From SKPT01 sp040905445 (lineage in GTDB: Bacteria; Planctomycetota; Phycisphaerae; Phycisphaerales; Phycisphaeraceae), in assembly GCA_040905445.1 (NCBI GenBank), contig JBBDRN010000028.1, positions 55,917 to 119,916 of the forward strand: DNA of 64,000 bases, read 5' to 3'. Below, piece after piece: positions 7,635 through 17,048 of the stretch (position 1 is the first letter of the stretch; every line of letters starts with the position of its first letter). Under the pieces are notes generated by a model. That model was given only the letters and a program-made list of their open reading frames with translations. It made no database searches and was not told the DNA's origin. A program made the position numbers and the translations under genes.

Positions 7635-9567
7635 CGTCAGCTTCCTCTCGTTCCTGCTCGTTGTCCGGAATGAAGGGCGTGTGCGGATCGAACTCCTCCC
7701 AGAGGCCGCGCTCGTCGACCCGCAGCATACCGACGTCGCGCTGGAATCCGAGTTCGGAAATACGGTACGCGATCAGGGCGTCGACCAGCGCGTTCTGCGC
7801 CTGGATCAGCGCCTCGTTGGCCTCGAGCACATCGCGGACGTCGGCGCGCCCGACGCGGAGGAATTCCTCCGCTTGCTCGACGCGCCGCTCGGCGATCTCC
7901 TGGGCCTGGACCTGGATGCGGTAGTTCTCCCGCTGCTCGAGCAGGTCGCGCAGGGCATCGCGGACGTCCAGCTTGACCTCGTCCTCCAGCTCCTGGACGT
8001 CGCGCACCGCCTGCTGGAGGTCGATCATCCGCCGGCGAAGCTCCAGCCGCTGCGTGCGGCGGTCCCAAGGCAGGTCGACTTCCAGCCCGGCGCTGTAGAC
8101 GCCCGCCGCGGGGTCCAACCGCGCGTCGCGCAGGCCCGCCGACCCGATCGAGCGCCGCTCGCCGACGGTGGCCTGTCCGATCAGGTCCAGCCCCATCCGG
8201 AGGTCGTCCGCGGCGACGATGATGCCGCGCTGGGCGTCGAAGACCCGGCCCACGGCCGTCCGCAGGTCCAGCCGATGCTCGAGCGCCAGCGCGATCGCCT
8301 TCGCCTCGTCCAGTTCGTAACGCCCGCGCTCGGCCGGGTCCGGCTCGGGCAGGTCGACCGGGGCGTCGGCGGCCAGCGCCTCGTCGGCCACCTGCTCATC
8401 GTCCACCGCCACCGGCGCGGTGTCCAGCCCCAGAAACATCAACTCTGCCTCCCCGATCAACCGATCGAACTCGCCCGGCACGAGCTCGATGGACGCATCG
8501 GTCGGGAGCCCGAGCGTCATCTTGAGTTGGTCGAGTTGCCGGCCGTATGTCTCGCGGGCGGCAATCCACCGCTCCCGCGCCCGGAGCAGGTCCTGCCGCG
8601 CCTGGTCCACCTGGATGCCGGTGACGCGGCCGGCGGCCTCGAGGGCGTCGGTCCGCCGGACCAGGATCACCAGCCGGCGGTAGTTCTCCTCCGCGTTGCG
8701 GATGCGGTCGAGCTGCTGGAGCACCGCGTAGTACCGTTGCGCCACCTCGACGACCAGCGTGCGGCGGAAGCGCTCGAAGCTGAAGAGCTGGTAGAGGACG
8801 TTGCGCTGGGCCTGGGTGCGAGGCTCGGTGACAATGTGCCGCCCCGAGCCGCGCAGCAGCGGCACAGTGATCGACCCGTCGGCGAGCAGTCCCAGCGACG
8901 TGCCGCCCTCGTTGGTCAGGAGGTGCGCGAGGTCGACGACGAGCCGGCCGCCAAGCTGGGCGCCGGCCTCGAATCGCCGATTGACGCTCAGTTCCGCCGT
9001 GCCCTCGACGCCGCGCTCGTCGGCGTCCTCGTCGGTGCGGAACATCGCCCGCAACAGTCCGCCAAAGGTTGTCTCCAGGCGGTACCGCTCCAGGTCCAGC
9101 GACAGGGCGGTCTCGAAAACCGCCTCCTTCTGGTCCTGGTACGACCGGCTGTTGCGGGCCGCGACCTGCAGCGCGTCGACGAGGCTGAGCGTCAGGCCGT
9201 CCTGCACGGCGTCGGCGCCCTCGGGCAGGTGGGGGGGCTCAACTAGGTCCGGGTCGGGCTCGCCAAGCTCCGGCCAATGCTCGGGATCCTCGAGTGCCTG
9301 CGTGCCGAGCGACGCGGGGCCGGCCGTCGGCAGATCCTGGCCGAGCAGCAGCCGCCGGCGGAGCGTGTCCGCGGACGTCTCGATGCGCACGGGCTCGGTG
9401 CGCCCGAGCCTCTCGGCCTGGACCTCCTCGATGATCGCCTGAGCCGCGGCATCGGCGCGCTCGCGGTGCGTCGCCGGGCTCTGGCACGAGGCCAGCACGC
9501 TGGCAACGAGCGCCAGGCTCGCAGCGGCGGCGAGGCGGGGGACCTGCATGGGACGAGCCGAACTCAT
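7627..9567 (-). CDS. TolC-like outer-membrane efflux lipoprotein
   Basis: Outer-membrane channel of the tripartite efflux system. A lipoprotein signal with lipobox LASC ends near residue 27, then two OEP repeats with long helices (around 100-390 and 400-620). Length 646 residues is above the usual 430-500, mainly from an acidic, proline-containing N-terminal region. The ATG at 9567 is preferred: AGGAG lies five bases upstream, while the in-frame GTG at 9573 touches that site. It starts three bases after the TetR stop codon. Confidence 0.9.
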   Translation of the reverse strand: MSSARPMQVPRLAAAASLALVASVLASCQSPATHRERADAAAQAIIEEVQAERLGRTEPVRIETSADTLRRRLLLGQDLPTAGPASLGTQALEDPEHWPELGEPDPDLVEPPHLPEGADAVQDGLTLSLVDALQVAARNSRSYQDQKEAVFETALSLDLERYRLETTFGGLLRAMFRTDEDADERGVEGTAELSVNRRFEAGAQLGGRLVVDLAHLLTNEGGTSLGLLADGSITVPLLRGSGRHIVTEPRTQAQRNVLYQLFSFERFRRTLVVEVAQRYYAVLQQLDRIRNAEENYRRLVILVRRTDALEAAGRVTGIQVDQARQDLLRARERWIAARETYGRQLDQLKMTLGLPTDASIELVPGEFDRLIGEAELMFLGLDTAPVAVDDEQVADEALAADAPVDLPEPDPAERGRYELDEAKAIALALEHRLDLRTAVGRVFDAQRGIIVAADDLRMGLDLIGQATVGERRSIGSAGLRDARLDPAAGVYSAGLEVDLPWDRRTQRLELRRRMIDLQQAVRDVQELEDEVKLDVRDALRDLLEQRENYRIQVQAQEIAERRVEQAEEFLRVGRADVRDVLEANEALIQAQNALVDALIAYRISELGFQRDVGMLRVDERGLWEEFDPHTPFIPDNEQEREEADDE

Positions 9568-9569
9568 TC

Positions 9570-10232
9570 TCACTCCTGCGATTGCGTGACGGTGTCGGAG
9601 CTTGGCCGCGTTGTGGCGGGTGTGGCGGGTGTGGCGGGGATGGCGGGGGTGGCGCCGTGGAGGAAGAGGTCGATCACCTGGTCGTGGTCGAGCCTCGGCG
9701 TGCCCTGCTGGTCGACCAGCTCGCGCCAGCGCGTCCGCAGCAGGGCCAGCAGAACGGTCGCGAGGGCCGTGGGCTCAAGGTCGCGGCGGAGGTGCCCCTC
9801 GGCCGCCCCGCGCTCGAGGATGGCGGCGACGGCCTGGACGAGGGTCTGGCGGCGCTGCTGCCACTGCTCGTGCACCTTGCCCTTGCACCAGGGCATGCGG
9901 CCTTCCTCGCTCTGCATCATGCGAAAGAGCTGCCGGCGCTGGACGAAGAAGTCGCCGATGCGTCGGCAGGCCTGGACGAGCTCGTCGCGGAAGCAGGTTT
10001 CGTCGGATCGCTCGGCCGGCTCTTCGAGCAGGCGACAGAGCTCGGCGAAGCCCATCGCGGCGGTCTGGAAGAAAAGGTCATCTTTGTCCTGAAACAGGCG
10101 ATAGAGCGTGCCCTTGCCGACCTTGGCCTCGCGGGCGATGTCGTCGGTGGTGATTTCGTGATAGCGACAACTGGTGAAAAGTTGCTCCGCGGCAAGCATG
10201 ATTCGCCGGCGCTTGTCTTCGCTGTCGCCCAT
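9570..10232 (-). CDS. TetR-family regulator of the efflux operon
   Basis: 220-residue repressor-type protein. The N-terminal helix-turn-helix (about residues 8-55) reads IMLAAEQLFTSCRYHEITTD then DIAREAKVGKGTLYRLFQDK, a standard TetR DNA-binding domain; the rest is an alpha-helical ligand domain and a short repetitive Ala-Thr-Pro tail near residues 195-207. It is the first gene of the five-gene efflux operon, so it probably represses its own transcript and responds to the exported compound. The palindrome just upstream is a likely operator. Confidence 0.92.
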   Translation of the reverse strand: MGDSEDKRRRIMLAAEQLFTSCRYHEITTDDIAREAKVGKGTLYRLFQDKDDLFFQTAAMGFAELCRLLEEPAERSDETCFRDELVQACRRIGDFFVQRRQLFRMMQSEEGRMPWCKGKVHEQWQQRRQTLVQAVAAILERGAAEGHLRRDLEPTALATVLLALLRTRWRELVDQQGTPRLDHDQVIDLFLHGATPAIPATPATPATTRPSSDTVTQSQE

Positions 10233-10255
10233 GAGGGGAGGCCGTCACAAGTAAG

Positions 10256-10300
10256 AGTACTGACCAGTCCGTATTGTAGCGGCCCGTTACCGTCTCGCAA
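10256..10300 (-). promoter_or_regulatory. Promoter and probable TetR operator of the efflux operon
   Basis: Read on the minus strand: TTGCGA (10300-10295), 16-base spacer, TACAAT (10278-10273). Just downstream, at 10273-10256, lies TACGGACTGGTCAGTACT, whose centre ACTGGTCAGT has ACTG/CAGT arms like known TetR-family operators. The operator would overlap the start of transcription, 24 bases before the TetR gene. This is pattern recognition; no binding data are implied. Confidence 0.5.
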
Positions 10301-10366
10301 CCGCGGTACGGCGGGGCACGGCGGGGGAGGGGGCGGGGGGACGCAGCCTGCTTGCCACACGCGCTC

Positions 10367-11158
10367 TCAGCCGCTGCGCTTGCGCAGAATCAGCACATGG
10401 TCCAGCCGTTCGCCCGCGAACGTGATGGGGCGGTCGATGCGATGGTCGAACCCATACGTCGCGACGTGCTCCAGCGCCGGGGCGCGCTCCAGCAGCCGGG
10501 CGAGCTGCGGCGCGTCGTAGGTGCGGAACTGCCAGTGCGACTCGCAGCGGTGGGTCGCGCCGGCCGGGTCGGTCGCCATGATGCGAGCGCGCACGGATTC
10601 CTGCCGCGTCGTCGCGTCGGGCGGCCAGCTCTGGATGTTGCAGACGACCTGCACGCCGTCGCGCTGCGCGACCCAGCGCTCGCGGCTGCGCTGGTCGACG
10701 TCGTACTCGCTCAGGTGCACGCCGAGGACGTAGACGCCGCCGGGGACAAGCGCCTCGGCGACGCAGTGGAGGTGGCGCCGCGCGGAGTTCTCCGTGAGCA
10801 GGTACTTGAAGGAACTGACGAGGCAGTGGGCCAGGTCGAAGCGGGCGGGCATATGGAAGTCGCTCATGTCGCCGCGCCGCAGTGAGGCCTTGAGGCCGCG
10901 CGCCTTGAGGCGCTGGCGTGCGAAGCTGAGCATGGCGTCGCTGATGTCGAGCCCGGTAACGCGGTAGCCGCGCTGCGCCATCGCGGCGACGAGGCGTCCG
11001 CTGCCGCACGCCGGCTCGAGCACGCGCCGGCCCCGGCTGGTGACGTAGCGGTCGCGCACGGCGTCGAGGAAGTCGGCCTCGTCGTCCGTGCCGGCGTCGA
11101 AGACGATGTCGTAGTAGAGCGGCTGCTCGTACCAGTCAAAGGGTTCGTATTGCGGCAT
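10367..11158 (-). CDS. Class I SAM-dependent methyltransferase
   Basis: 263 residues with a Rossmann-type methyltransferase fold: motif I VLEPACGSGRLVAAMA near residue 45, acidic motif II end GLDISDAMLSFA around 65-75, motif region RGDMSDFHMP and post-motif GGVYVLGVHL. The ATG at 11158 (MPQYEPFDWYEQPLYYDIVF) is the first that gives a normal family start; upstream sequence is repeat DNA. The substrate is unknown. It stands alone on the minus strand next to the efflux regulator, with no operon partner. Confidence 0.85.
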   Translation of the reverse strand: MPQYEPFDWYEQPLYYDIVFDAGTDDEADFLDAVRDRYVTSRGRRVLEPACGSGRLVAAMAQRGYRVTGLDISDAMLSFARQRLKARGLKASLRRGDMSDFHMPARFDLAHCLVSSFKYLLTENSARRHLHCVAEALVPGGVYVLGVHLSEYDVDQRSRERWVAQRDGVQVVCNIQSWPPDATTRQESVRARIMATDPAGATHRCESHWQFRTYDAPQLARLLERAPALEHVATYGFDHRIDRPITFAGERLDHVLILRKRSG

Positions 11159-11498
11159 GGGAAAACAACCACAGAGCCACAGAAACACAGAGGCAGCGCA
11201 GCGTGGCAGAGCATACGACACCGGCGGGCCGAAGGCACGGAGGCACGAAGGCTCGGAGGCCAGGCGTGCGACGATGTGGGGTGGGTGAAGCGAATCGCAA
11301 CCCACCGCGAACGCCGGCGATGGTCGATTTCGCTTTGCCCTACCGTCCGGCATGGGCGATCCGAGCAACTCCTCAACCTTGGCGGCCTCTCCGCCCCTCG
11401 GCGCCTTGGCGTTAAGCCCGATCGATCAAGCCGCCTGCCCATCTGGCCGACTGCACATGCAGCCGACGCACGCCGCGCGGCAGATCGGGAGGCAACGC
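11159..11498. other. Intergenic repeats upstream of the subtilase
   Basis: No gene is supported. Three repeat types are visible: a CCACAGAGCCACAGAAACAC arm at about 11168-11190, of the family seen nested at 40247-40475; a hairpin GTGGGT...ACCCAC around 11280-11305 (inner words GAAGCG and CGCAACC), also present at about 23918-23948; and GC-rich words with CTCCGCCCCTCGGCG near 11390. The subtilase ribosome binding site GGGAGG is at 11487-11492. Confidence 0.55.
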
Positions 11499-12632
11499 AT
11501 GAGAAGCAAGCTGGGCGCGCTGCTGGCGGTGATGGTCCTGGCGCTGTTCGTGACGGGCGCGGCGCGGGCGGACCTCGCCTGGCATCTCGACGCGATCCGC
11601 TGGGAGCAGGCGGTGACCGACGCGCGCTGGGCCGACGCGATCGCGTTCGGCCAGGGCCAGAGCATCGCCATCTTCGACACCGGCATCGACACGGACCACC
11701 TGCTGCTCGGCGGTCGGTCGGTGACGGGGCACAACTTCGTCAGCGGTGAGCTGAGCCCGCGCCCGCGCTGGGCCGACGCCAACGGCCACGGCAGCGCGGT
11801 CGCGTCGGTCGCGGCGGGCAGCAGCGCCTGGCTGAGCACGGGCACCGAGATCGCGGGCGTCGCGCCGCTGGCCGACCTCGTCGCCGTCCGCGTCCTCGAT
11901 GCCGGGGGCGCTGGCGGCTTTGACAGCATCAACGCCGGCCTCGCCTGGCTGATCGACCGCGTGAGCGCCGGGCAGATCGACCTCCGTGCCGTCAACATGT
12001 CCTTTGGCACCGAAGAAGTCTTCACCGTGCCCGCGTCGGTGGGGGGGCCTGTCGTCGACGCGTTCAACCAGCACGTGCTGACCTTGCGCGACCTGGGCAT
12101 CCCAGTCATCGCCGCTTCGGGCAACGGCGGCTCGGGGACGGGGCTGGCCTTCCCCGCGATCTCGGAGCATGTCATCTCGGTCGGCGCGATCCGCCCGGAC
12201 GGCAGCTTTGCCAACTTCAGCAACCGGAACGCCGCCCTCGACCTGGCCGCGCCGGGCAGGAACATCTGGGGCGCCTACGCCGGGCTGGACGTCGGTCCGG
12301 ACGACCTCGTCGCGCAGTGGAACGGCACGAGCTTCGCCGCGCCGCAGGTGGCGGGCGCGGTGCTGCTCGTGAACGAGGTTTTCGAGGCGGCGCACGGGCG
12401 GCTGCCGGCGCACGACGAGCTGCTGACGCTGCTGCGCACGAGCGAGACGACGGTGGTCGACACGGCCACGGGCTTGACCGTGCCGCGTCTGGACCTGTTC
12501 GCGGCGCTGGAGGCGGCGCATGTGCCGGAGCCGGGGGCGGTGGTGGTGATGATGGTGGTGTTCGTGGTGGGCGTGGTCGCGCGGCCGCGTGGACGGGGCG
12601 TTTGCCGGCGCGACGCGTCGCTGGTAGGTTGA
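11499..12632 (+). CDS. PEP-CTERM S8 (subtilisin-like) serine protease
   Basis: Secreted peptidase of 377 residues. Signal peptide 1-24 (cleavage near GAARA-DLAW), then the catalytic domain with Asp60 in IFDTGID, His97 in NGHGSAV and Ser278 in NGTSFAAPQVAG. The C-terminus has VPEP, a hydrophobic stretch rich in V and M, and a basic end ARPRGRG, which is the PEP-CTERM sorting signal used by exosortase systems. Start ATG 11499 has GGGAGG six bases upstream. Exosortase-linked proteins are typically tied to exopolysaccharide production, fitting the neighbouring cluster. The exosortase itself is not in the window. Confidence 0.9.
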   Translation: MRSKLGALLAVMVLALFVTGAARADLAWHLDAIRWEQAVTDARWADAIAFGQGQSIAIFDTGIDTDHLLLGGRSVTGHNFVSGELSPRPRWADANGHGSAVASVAAGSSAWLSTGTEIAGVAPLADLVAVRVLDAGGAGGFDSINAGLAWLIDRVSAGQIDLRAVNMSFGTEEVFTVPASVGGPVVDAFNQHVLTLRDLGIPVIAASGNGGSGTGLAFPAISEHVISVGAIRPDGSFANFSNRNAALDLAAPGRNIWGAYAGLDVGPDDLVAQWNGTSFAAPQVAGAVLLVNEVFEAAHGRLPAHDELLTLLRTSETTVVDTATGLTVPRLDLFAALEAAHVPEPGAVVVMMVVFVVGVVARPRGRGVCRRDASLVG

Positions 12633-12674
12633 CGCGGTGCAGCGAAGCGCAGCCCCAGGCGCAAGGGAACGAGC

Positions 12675-13583
12675 GTGAGCCGGATCGTCAACATGCTTCC
12701 GCGGACGCCGGCGCGTCGTTACGTCGTGGCGGCGGCGCACCATGCATCGCTGTGGCTGACGCGATGTTTTCCGAAGCTGTTTCCGCTGGTGTGTGTGGTG
12801 GGTTATCCCAAGAGCGGAACGACGTGGGCGGCGCAGCTCGTGGCGGACTACTTCGACCTGCCGCTGCCGCGTCGCCCGATGCTGCCGCTGGGGTTTCCGG
12901 CGGTGATCCACGGTCACGAGCCGGTGCGTCCGGGCTATCGCCACTGCGTCTACGTGATGCGGGACGGCCGCGACACGCTGGTGTCGCAATATTTCGCGTT
13001 GATGCGGCGGGTCTCGGACGACCGGATGAATCCCACCATTCCGCGCAACCTGCGGCCGTACATCCCGCCGATCCGGGACAAGGAAGACGTGACGACCAAC
13101 CTGTTCGCGATGATCGAGCGGCAGATGACGCGGCCGATCAGCACGCGGCTGAACTGGGGGCGCCACGTGCTGTCGTACCTGGAGGCGGGGCGTGACGACG
13201 TGGCGCTGCTGCGGTACGAGCAGTTGCTCGCCGACGGGGCCGACCACCTGGCGCAGGCGGTGGCGGTGCTTGCCGGCGAGGCGGCGGACGAGGAGAAGGC
13301 GCAGTTGGCGATCGACCGTTTCGCGTTTGCGCGGCGGGCGCGGGGGCGCGCGCCGGGCGAGGAGGACCGCAACTCCTCGATGCGCAAGGGCCAGGCCGGC
13401 GACTGGCGCAACCACTTCACGCGGGAGATCGCGGAACTGTTCGACCGGCACGCCGGCGAGGCGCTGGTTGCGGCGGGGTACGAGCCGGATCGCACGTGGG
13501 TGCAGTCAGTACCAACGACGCCGCCGGCACGGGCGGTGGGGGCCGGCGTATTGGCGGAGGCCGACGACGCCGACGATGATTGA
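12675..13583 (+). CDS. Sulfotransferase domain protein
   Basis: 302-residue PAPS-dependent sulfotransferase. The 5'-phosphosulfate loop is YPKSGTTW near residue 44, the 3'-phosphate site is the RDGRDTLVSQY region near residue 95, and the KGQAGDWRNHF block near 240 matches the conserved C-terminal PAPS contact of the cytosolic sulfotransferase fold. GTG start at 12675 with AAGGGA upstream. Together with the next two genes it forms a co-directional unit that could modify polysaccharide or lipid with sulfate. The acceptor is unknown. Confidence 0.88.
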   Translation: MSRIVNMLPRTPARRYVVAAAHHASLWLTRCFPKLFPLVCVVGYPKSGTTWAAQLVADYFDLPLPRRPMLPLGFPAVIHGHEPVRPGYRHCVYVMRDGRDTLVSQYFALMRRVSDDRMNPTIPRNLRPYIPPIRDKEDVTTNLFAMIERQMTRPISTRLNWGRHVLSYLEAGRDDVALLRYEQLLADGADHLAQAVAVLAGEAADEEKAQLAIDRFAFARRARGRAPGEEDRNSSMRKGQAGDWRNHFTREIAELFDRHAGEALVAAGYEPDRTWVQSVPTTPPARAVGAGVLAEADDADDD

Positions 13584-13592
13584 CCAGGCCGA

Positions 13593-14528
13593 ATGCACGC
13601 CATGACGAAACCGGACGAACTGAAGCCGCCGATCATGATCCTCAGCAGCGGGCGCACGGGCACCAACATGCTCCTGAAGCTGCTGCGTCTGCACCCGGAC
13701 GTCGCGGCGTGGGGCGAGATCCGCCCGATCTGGTCCTACGGCGACCCGGGCCGCGAGCATGACGTCTTCGATGCGAGCGACGCCACGCCGCGCGTCGTGC
13801 GCTACATCCGCAAGCGATTCCTGCGCCACCAGCGTCGCCACGGCCACCGTCGGGTGGTGGACAAGACGCCGGCGACGCTGCTGCGCATTGATTTCGTGCG
13901 GGCGATCTTTCCGGAAGCCAAGTTCATCTACCTCGTGCGCAATCCGCTCTCGTTCGTGAACTCGACCGATCGCCAGTGGAAGCGGCTGCCGACGCGGCGC
14001 AACGTGTGGATCCGTGTCGCGATCACGCCGTGGTCGCAGTGGCCGGCGGGCATCGCGGCGCTGGGGCGGGCGATCGTGCAGAAGCTGGTTCGCAAGAAGC
14101 GGTTCGTGCAGCCGCGCGGCGTGCGGTACCCGGGGATGGTGGAGGACCTGCGGACGATGTCGCCGACGCAGGTGATGGCCAAACAGTGGGCCGAGTGCTC
14201 GCGGCTGGCGGAGGCGGAACTGGCGAAGCTGGAGCCGGGGCTCGTGGTCCGTGTGCGCTACGAGGACTTCGTCGCCGACCCGCGCACTTGGTTTCGGCGG
14301 ATCTGTGAGCATTGCGACCTGCCTGTGACCGACGCGCTGCTCGACCAGGTGGCCGCCGCCGTGCACGTCGACCGCGTGGACAAGTGGCGGCAGTTCGACC
14401 AGCAGGCCCTGCGCTGCTGTATCCCGCTCATGGCTGACGAAATGCGCCGCCAGGGCTACGCGATCCCCGATCAACTCCGTCCCGACGCCGAGCATGTAGC
14501 CGCCGATGCGCCGGAGGAGCCGCGATGA
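13593..14528 (+). CDS. Sulfotransferase-family protein
   Basis: 311-residue sulfotransferase, from a different branch than the preceding gene. The P-loop is SSGRTGTNML near residue 18 and the 3'-phosphate region is FIYLVRNPLSFVNST near residue 108, with VRVRYEDFVADP near 228. Two starts are possible, ATG 13593 or ATG 13602; neither has a strong binding site. Its stop overlaps the ATG of the following methyltransferase (ATGA), so they are cotranslated. Likely sulfation of a carbohydrate; acceptor not deducible. Confidence 0.85.
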   Translation: MHAMTKPDELKPPIMILSSGRTGTNMLLKLLRLHPDVAAWGEIRPIWSYGDPGREHDVFDASDATPRVVRYIRKRFLRHQRRHGHRRVVDKTPATLLRIDFVRAIFPEAKFIYLVRNPLSFVNSTDRQWKRLPTRRNVWIRVAITPWSQWPAGIAALGRAIVQKLVRKKRFVQPRGVRYPGMVEDLRTMSPTQVMAKQWAECSRLAEAELAKLEPGLVVRVRYEDFVADPRTWFRRICEHCDLPVTDALLDQVAAAVHVDRVDKWRQFDQQALRCCIPLMADEMRRQGYAIPDQLRPDAEHVAADAPEEPR

Positions 14529-15319
14529 GCAAGGCCGCACGCAAGCCCGGCATGCCCGCCCCTCGCGCCGCCGACACGCTCGGCTTCGACGAGCTGGCCC
14601 GCGGCTACAACTTCCAGAACGTCTCCTGCTGGCATCGCGTGTTCGCCCACCAGGTCGCCACCACACTCGGCGCCGCCCAAGGCCCGACGCGCGTGCTGGA
14701 CATCGGCTGCGGACGCGGGATCGGTCGGCACATCGAGTTTCAGCGGCAGATTGCGGCCCATGCCGGCGAGATGTGGGGCATCGAGCCGGACGAGGACGTC
14801 GAGCCCGAGACCGGGATCTTCCACCACTTTCAGCACGCGCTCATGGAGGGCGCCGAGCTGCCGGCCGACACGTTTGACGTCGCCTACGCCTGCATGGTGA
14901 TGGAGCACGTGGCCGATCCGGACGCGTTCCTCGCCGCCGTCGCCCGCGTGCTCAAGCCCGGCGGCTACTTCTACTTCGTCACGCCCAACGCGCGCCATTT
15001 CGTCATTCGCGCGGGCCGGCTCTGCCAGCGCCTGGGCATCGACGAGCTCGTGCTCCGCCTGGTCAAGTCGCGTCAGCAGATCGAGGCGTACCACTACCCG
15101 GTGACGTACCGCTTCAACGACGAACGGGCGATCGCTCGCGTGGCAGCAACGGCGGGCCTGGCCGAGCCGGAGTGCATCTACCTCGAGGCGCAGGGCGTGC
15201 GCGGCTACCTGCGCGGGCCGCTGCGCCCCATCTACCACCTCTCCGTGCTCAAGCGCAGGCTCATCCGCGATCCACGCGCCTTGGCCACGATCGTGGGGCG
15301 GGTGCGCAAGCCGGGGTGA
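14525..15319 (+). CDS. Class I SAM methyltransferase (methyltransf_11-like)
   Basis: 264 residues; motif I VLDIGCGRGIGRHIEF near residue 60, WGIEPDEDVEP, ALMEGAELPADTFDVAYA, and LKPGGYFYFVTPNARH. The C-terminal part (SRQQIEAYHYPVTYRFNDE) resembles methyltransferases in polysaccharide and glycolipid gene sets. Coupled by a 4-base overlap to a sulfotransferase, suggesting that both modify the same glycan or lipid. Confidence 0.87.
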   Translation: MSKAARKPGMPAPRAADTLGFDELARGYNFQNVSCWHRVFAHQVATTLGAAQGPTRVLDIGCGRGIGRHIEFQRQIAAHAGEMWGIEPDEDVEPETGIFHHFQHALMEGAELPADTFDVAYACMVMEHVADPDAFLAAVARVLKPGGYFYFVTPNARHFVIRAGRLCQRLGIDELVLRLVKSRQQIEAYHYPVTYRFNDERAIARVAATAGLAEPECIYLEAQGVRGYLRGPLRPIYHLSVLKRRLIRDPRALATIVGRVRKPG

Positions 15320-15381
15320 GGTCGGACCGCTCGCGCGAGCAATACCCTCCATTCGTCGCGGCAGCGTTTCCCGCACGTGCG

Positions 15382-16737
15382 CTAGGTCCGGCGGGGCGTC
15401 GCTCCAGGTATCGACGAGGCGACGGCCGTGGGCGATCCGCGGCTGGCGGAGACGGCGTCGAAGAAGCGCGCCGCGCACAGAAACACGAACCATGTCGCCA
15501 GGATCGCGGCGGTCATCAGCCACGCCATGACGGCTGTATCGCCTCGCGGAACACCCATCGTCTGTCCGAGGCCGCCGACCACGGCGACAACGATCAACGG
15601 GTTGTACCAGCCGTGCAGAACGATGTCGTCCAGGAAGCGCATGCCGAGGGCGAAGACGACCGCGTAAACGAATAGCGCATACCATCCCCCTTCGGCGGCG
15701 GCATGACCGACGATGCCGGGGGCGGTCGTGTGGTTTCCGCGTTCGACATTCTGCAAGGCGAGGAAGGGGATCTCGTAGCTCAGGGGGAACGGCTTGTCTT
15801 CCCACCAGTTGCGCGGCGTGGGATAGACGGCGTAGTAGTAGAGCGTGTGCAGGTGGCGGTATTCGAACTGCTCGGGGAAGACGTCGATCAGCCACATGCT
15901 GATGCCGCCGACACCCTGGCCGAGCGACATGGTCTGAACGCCTTCCCAGAGCCGGGCGTTGCGCAGCGCGTCGACCTGCGCGCGGGCGTCGCGCTCCTTG
16001 GCGATGCTGGAGTGTTCGCGGACAGTGGTGAAGGCGGCGACCAGGAGGATGGGGATCAAGCCGGCGACAGCAATGCGCACGAGGGCGACCTGCGGTCGCA
16101 GGTAGCGCCACCGCGCGAAGTAGAGGACCCACACGACCGCCAGGCCGAGCGCGAGCACGCCGCGGCGGCCGAACGTGCCCGTGACGATCGTGAGGAAGCA
16201 GACGATGAAGATGATGGCCGTCAGGCTGGCGACGACGGGGTTGAGCGGTCGTTTGGCCCAGACCCACAGCGCCAGGGCGGGGGCGGCGATCGCCAGCGAC
16301 CCGCCCAGTAGGCCGGCGAGGGTCGCGACAAGCGGGATGTTGACGCTCAGGCGCAGCGGCACGGCGATCAACATCGCCATGATGGCGACGAACATGAGGG
16401 CGGTGTCGGACGGACAGCTGCGCGGGCGGGGTAAGCGTTCCGCCAGCCGCCGCGCGCCCCAGCCGCGGTCGTAGACGAAGATGAAGACAACGGCGAACAC
16501 GGTCGCCATCGCGCTGAACTGCACGCCTGCCGCGACGGGATTGGAGGGCAGGAAAGCGCCCCAGCCGCCGGTCGCCAGCATGATCGCGCCACTGAGCGGC
16601 TGAAAGAGGACGAACCCGGCGAGGAAGACGTTGCGCAGCGACATCAACTCGCGCTTACCGCGCAAGTAGTCCCAGAGCACCCAGGCGCAGATGGCGATGC
16701 TCAGCGCGGCCAGATAAGCGGCGATCAATCCCTGCAT
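15382..16737 (-). CDS. Wzy-like polysaccharide polymerase / O-antigen ligase-like protein
   Basis: 451-residue polytopic membrane protein with about ten hydrophobic segments and a large loop (about residues 235-345) containing REHSSIAKERDARAQ, GVGGISMWLIDVFPEQFEYR and NWWEDKPFPLSYEIPF. This layout is typical of repeat-unit polymerases. ATG 16737 has GGGAGG about five bases upstream. It faces the flippase gene divergently. Sequence identity in this family is low, so the assignment rests on topology and context. Confidence 0.72.
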   Translation of the reverse strand: MQGLIAAYLAALSIAICAWVLWDYLRGKRELMSLRNVFLAGFVLFQPLSGAIMLATGGWGAFLPSNPVAAGVQFSAMATVFAVVFIFVYDRGWGARRLAERLPRPRSCPSDTALMFVAIMAMLIAVPLRLSVNIPLVATLAGLLGGSLAIAAPALALWVWAKRPLNPVVASLTAIIFIVCFLTIVTGTFGRRGVLALGLAVVWVLYFARWRYLRPQVALVRIAVAGLIPILLVAAFTTVREHSSIAKERDARAQVDALRNARLWEGVQTMSLGQGVGGISMWLIDVFPEQFEYRHLHTLYYYAVYPTPRNWWEDKPFPLSYEIPFLALQNVERGNHTTAPGIVGHAAAEGGWYALFVYAVVFALGMRFLDDIVLHGWYNPLIVVAVVGGLGQTMGVPRGDTAVMAWLMTAAILATWFVFLCAARFFDAVSASRGSPTAVASSIPGATPRRT

Positions 16738-17048
16738 CGGTCCTCCCGTAAGCCTGCCCCATGAAGAGAAGCGGCCGAAGTTGCCCCTCAGCGCCTGGTG
16801 GCGCGCCACCGGGCTGGCACGACCCGATCCAGAGATCGGTATTTTATGGCCCCGCCGGTCCTCCGGGCAACCGGCGCCCTGCACGTTAGTCGACGCTCCC
16901 GCGCCGGCGGTTTAGCGCCGCCACCAGTCCAAGCCCGCGTCGGCCGATATTGGCCCAACGGCTGTCGCCGGCGGGGAGGTTCGCGAGGTAAACCGCTGGG
17001 TGTGACCATGATACACTGTGCGACCGCACGCCGGAGCCTTCGACAGCC

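Noticed and set aside
11412..13451. 679-codon minus-strand frame across the subtilase and sulfotransferase
   Set aside because: It is antisense to two genes with intact catalytic motifs and has low-complexity R/H/D-rich composition.
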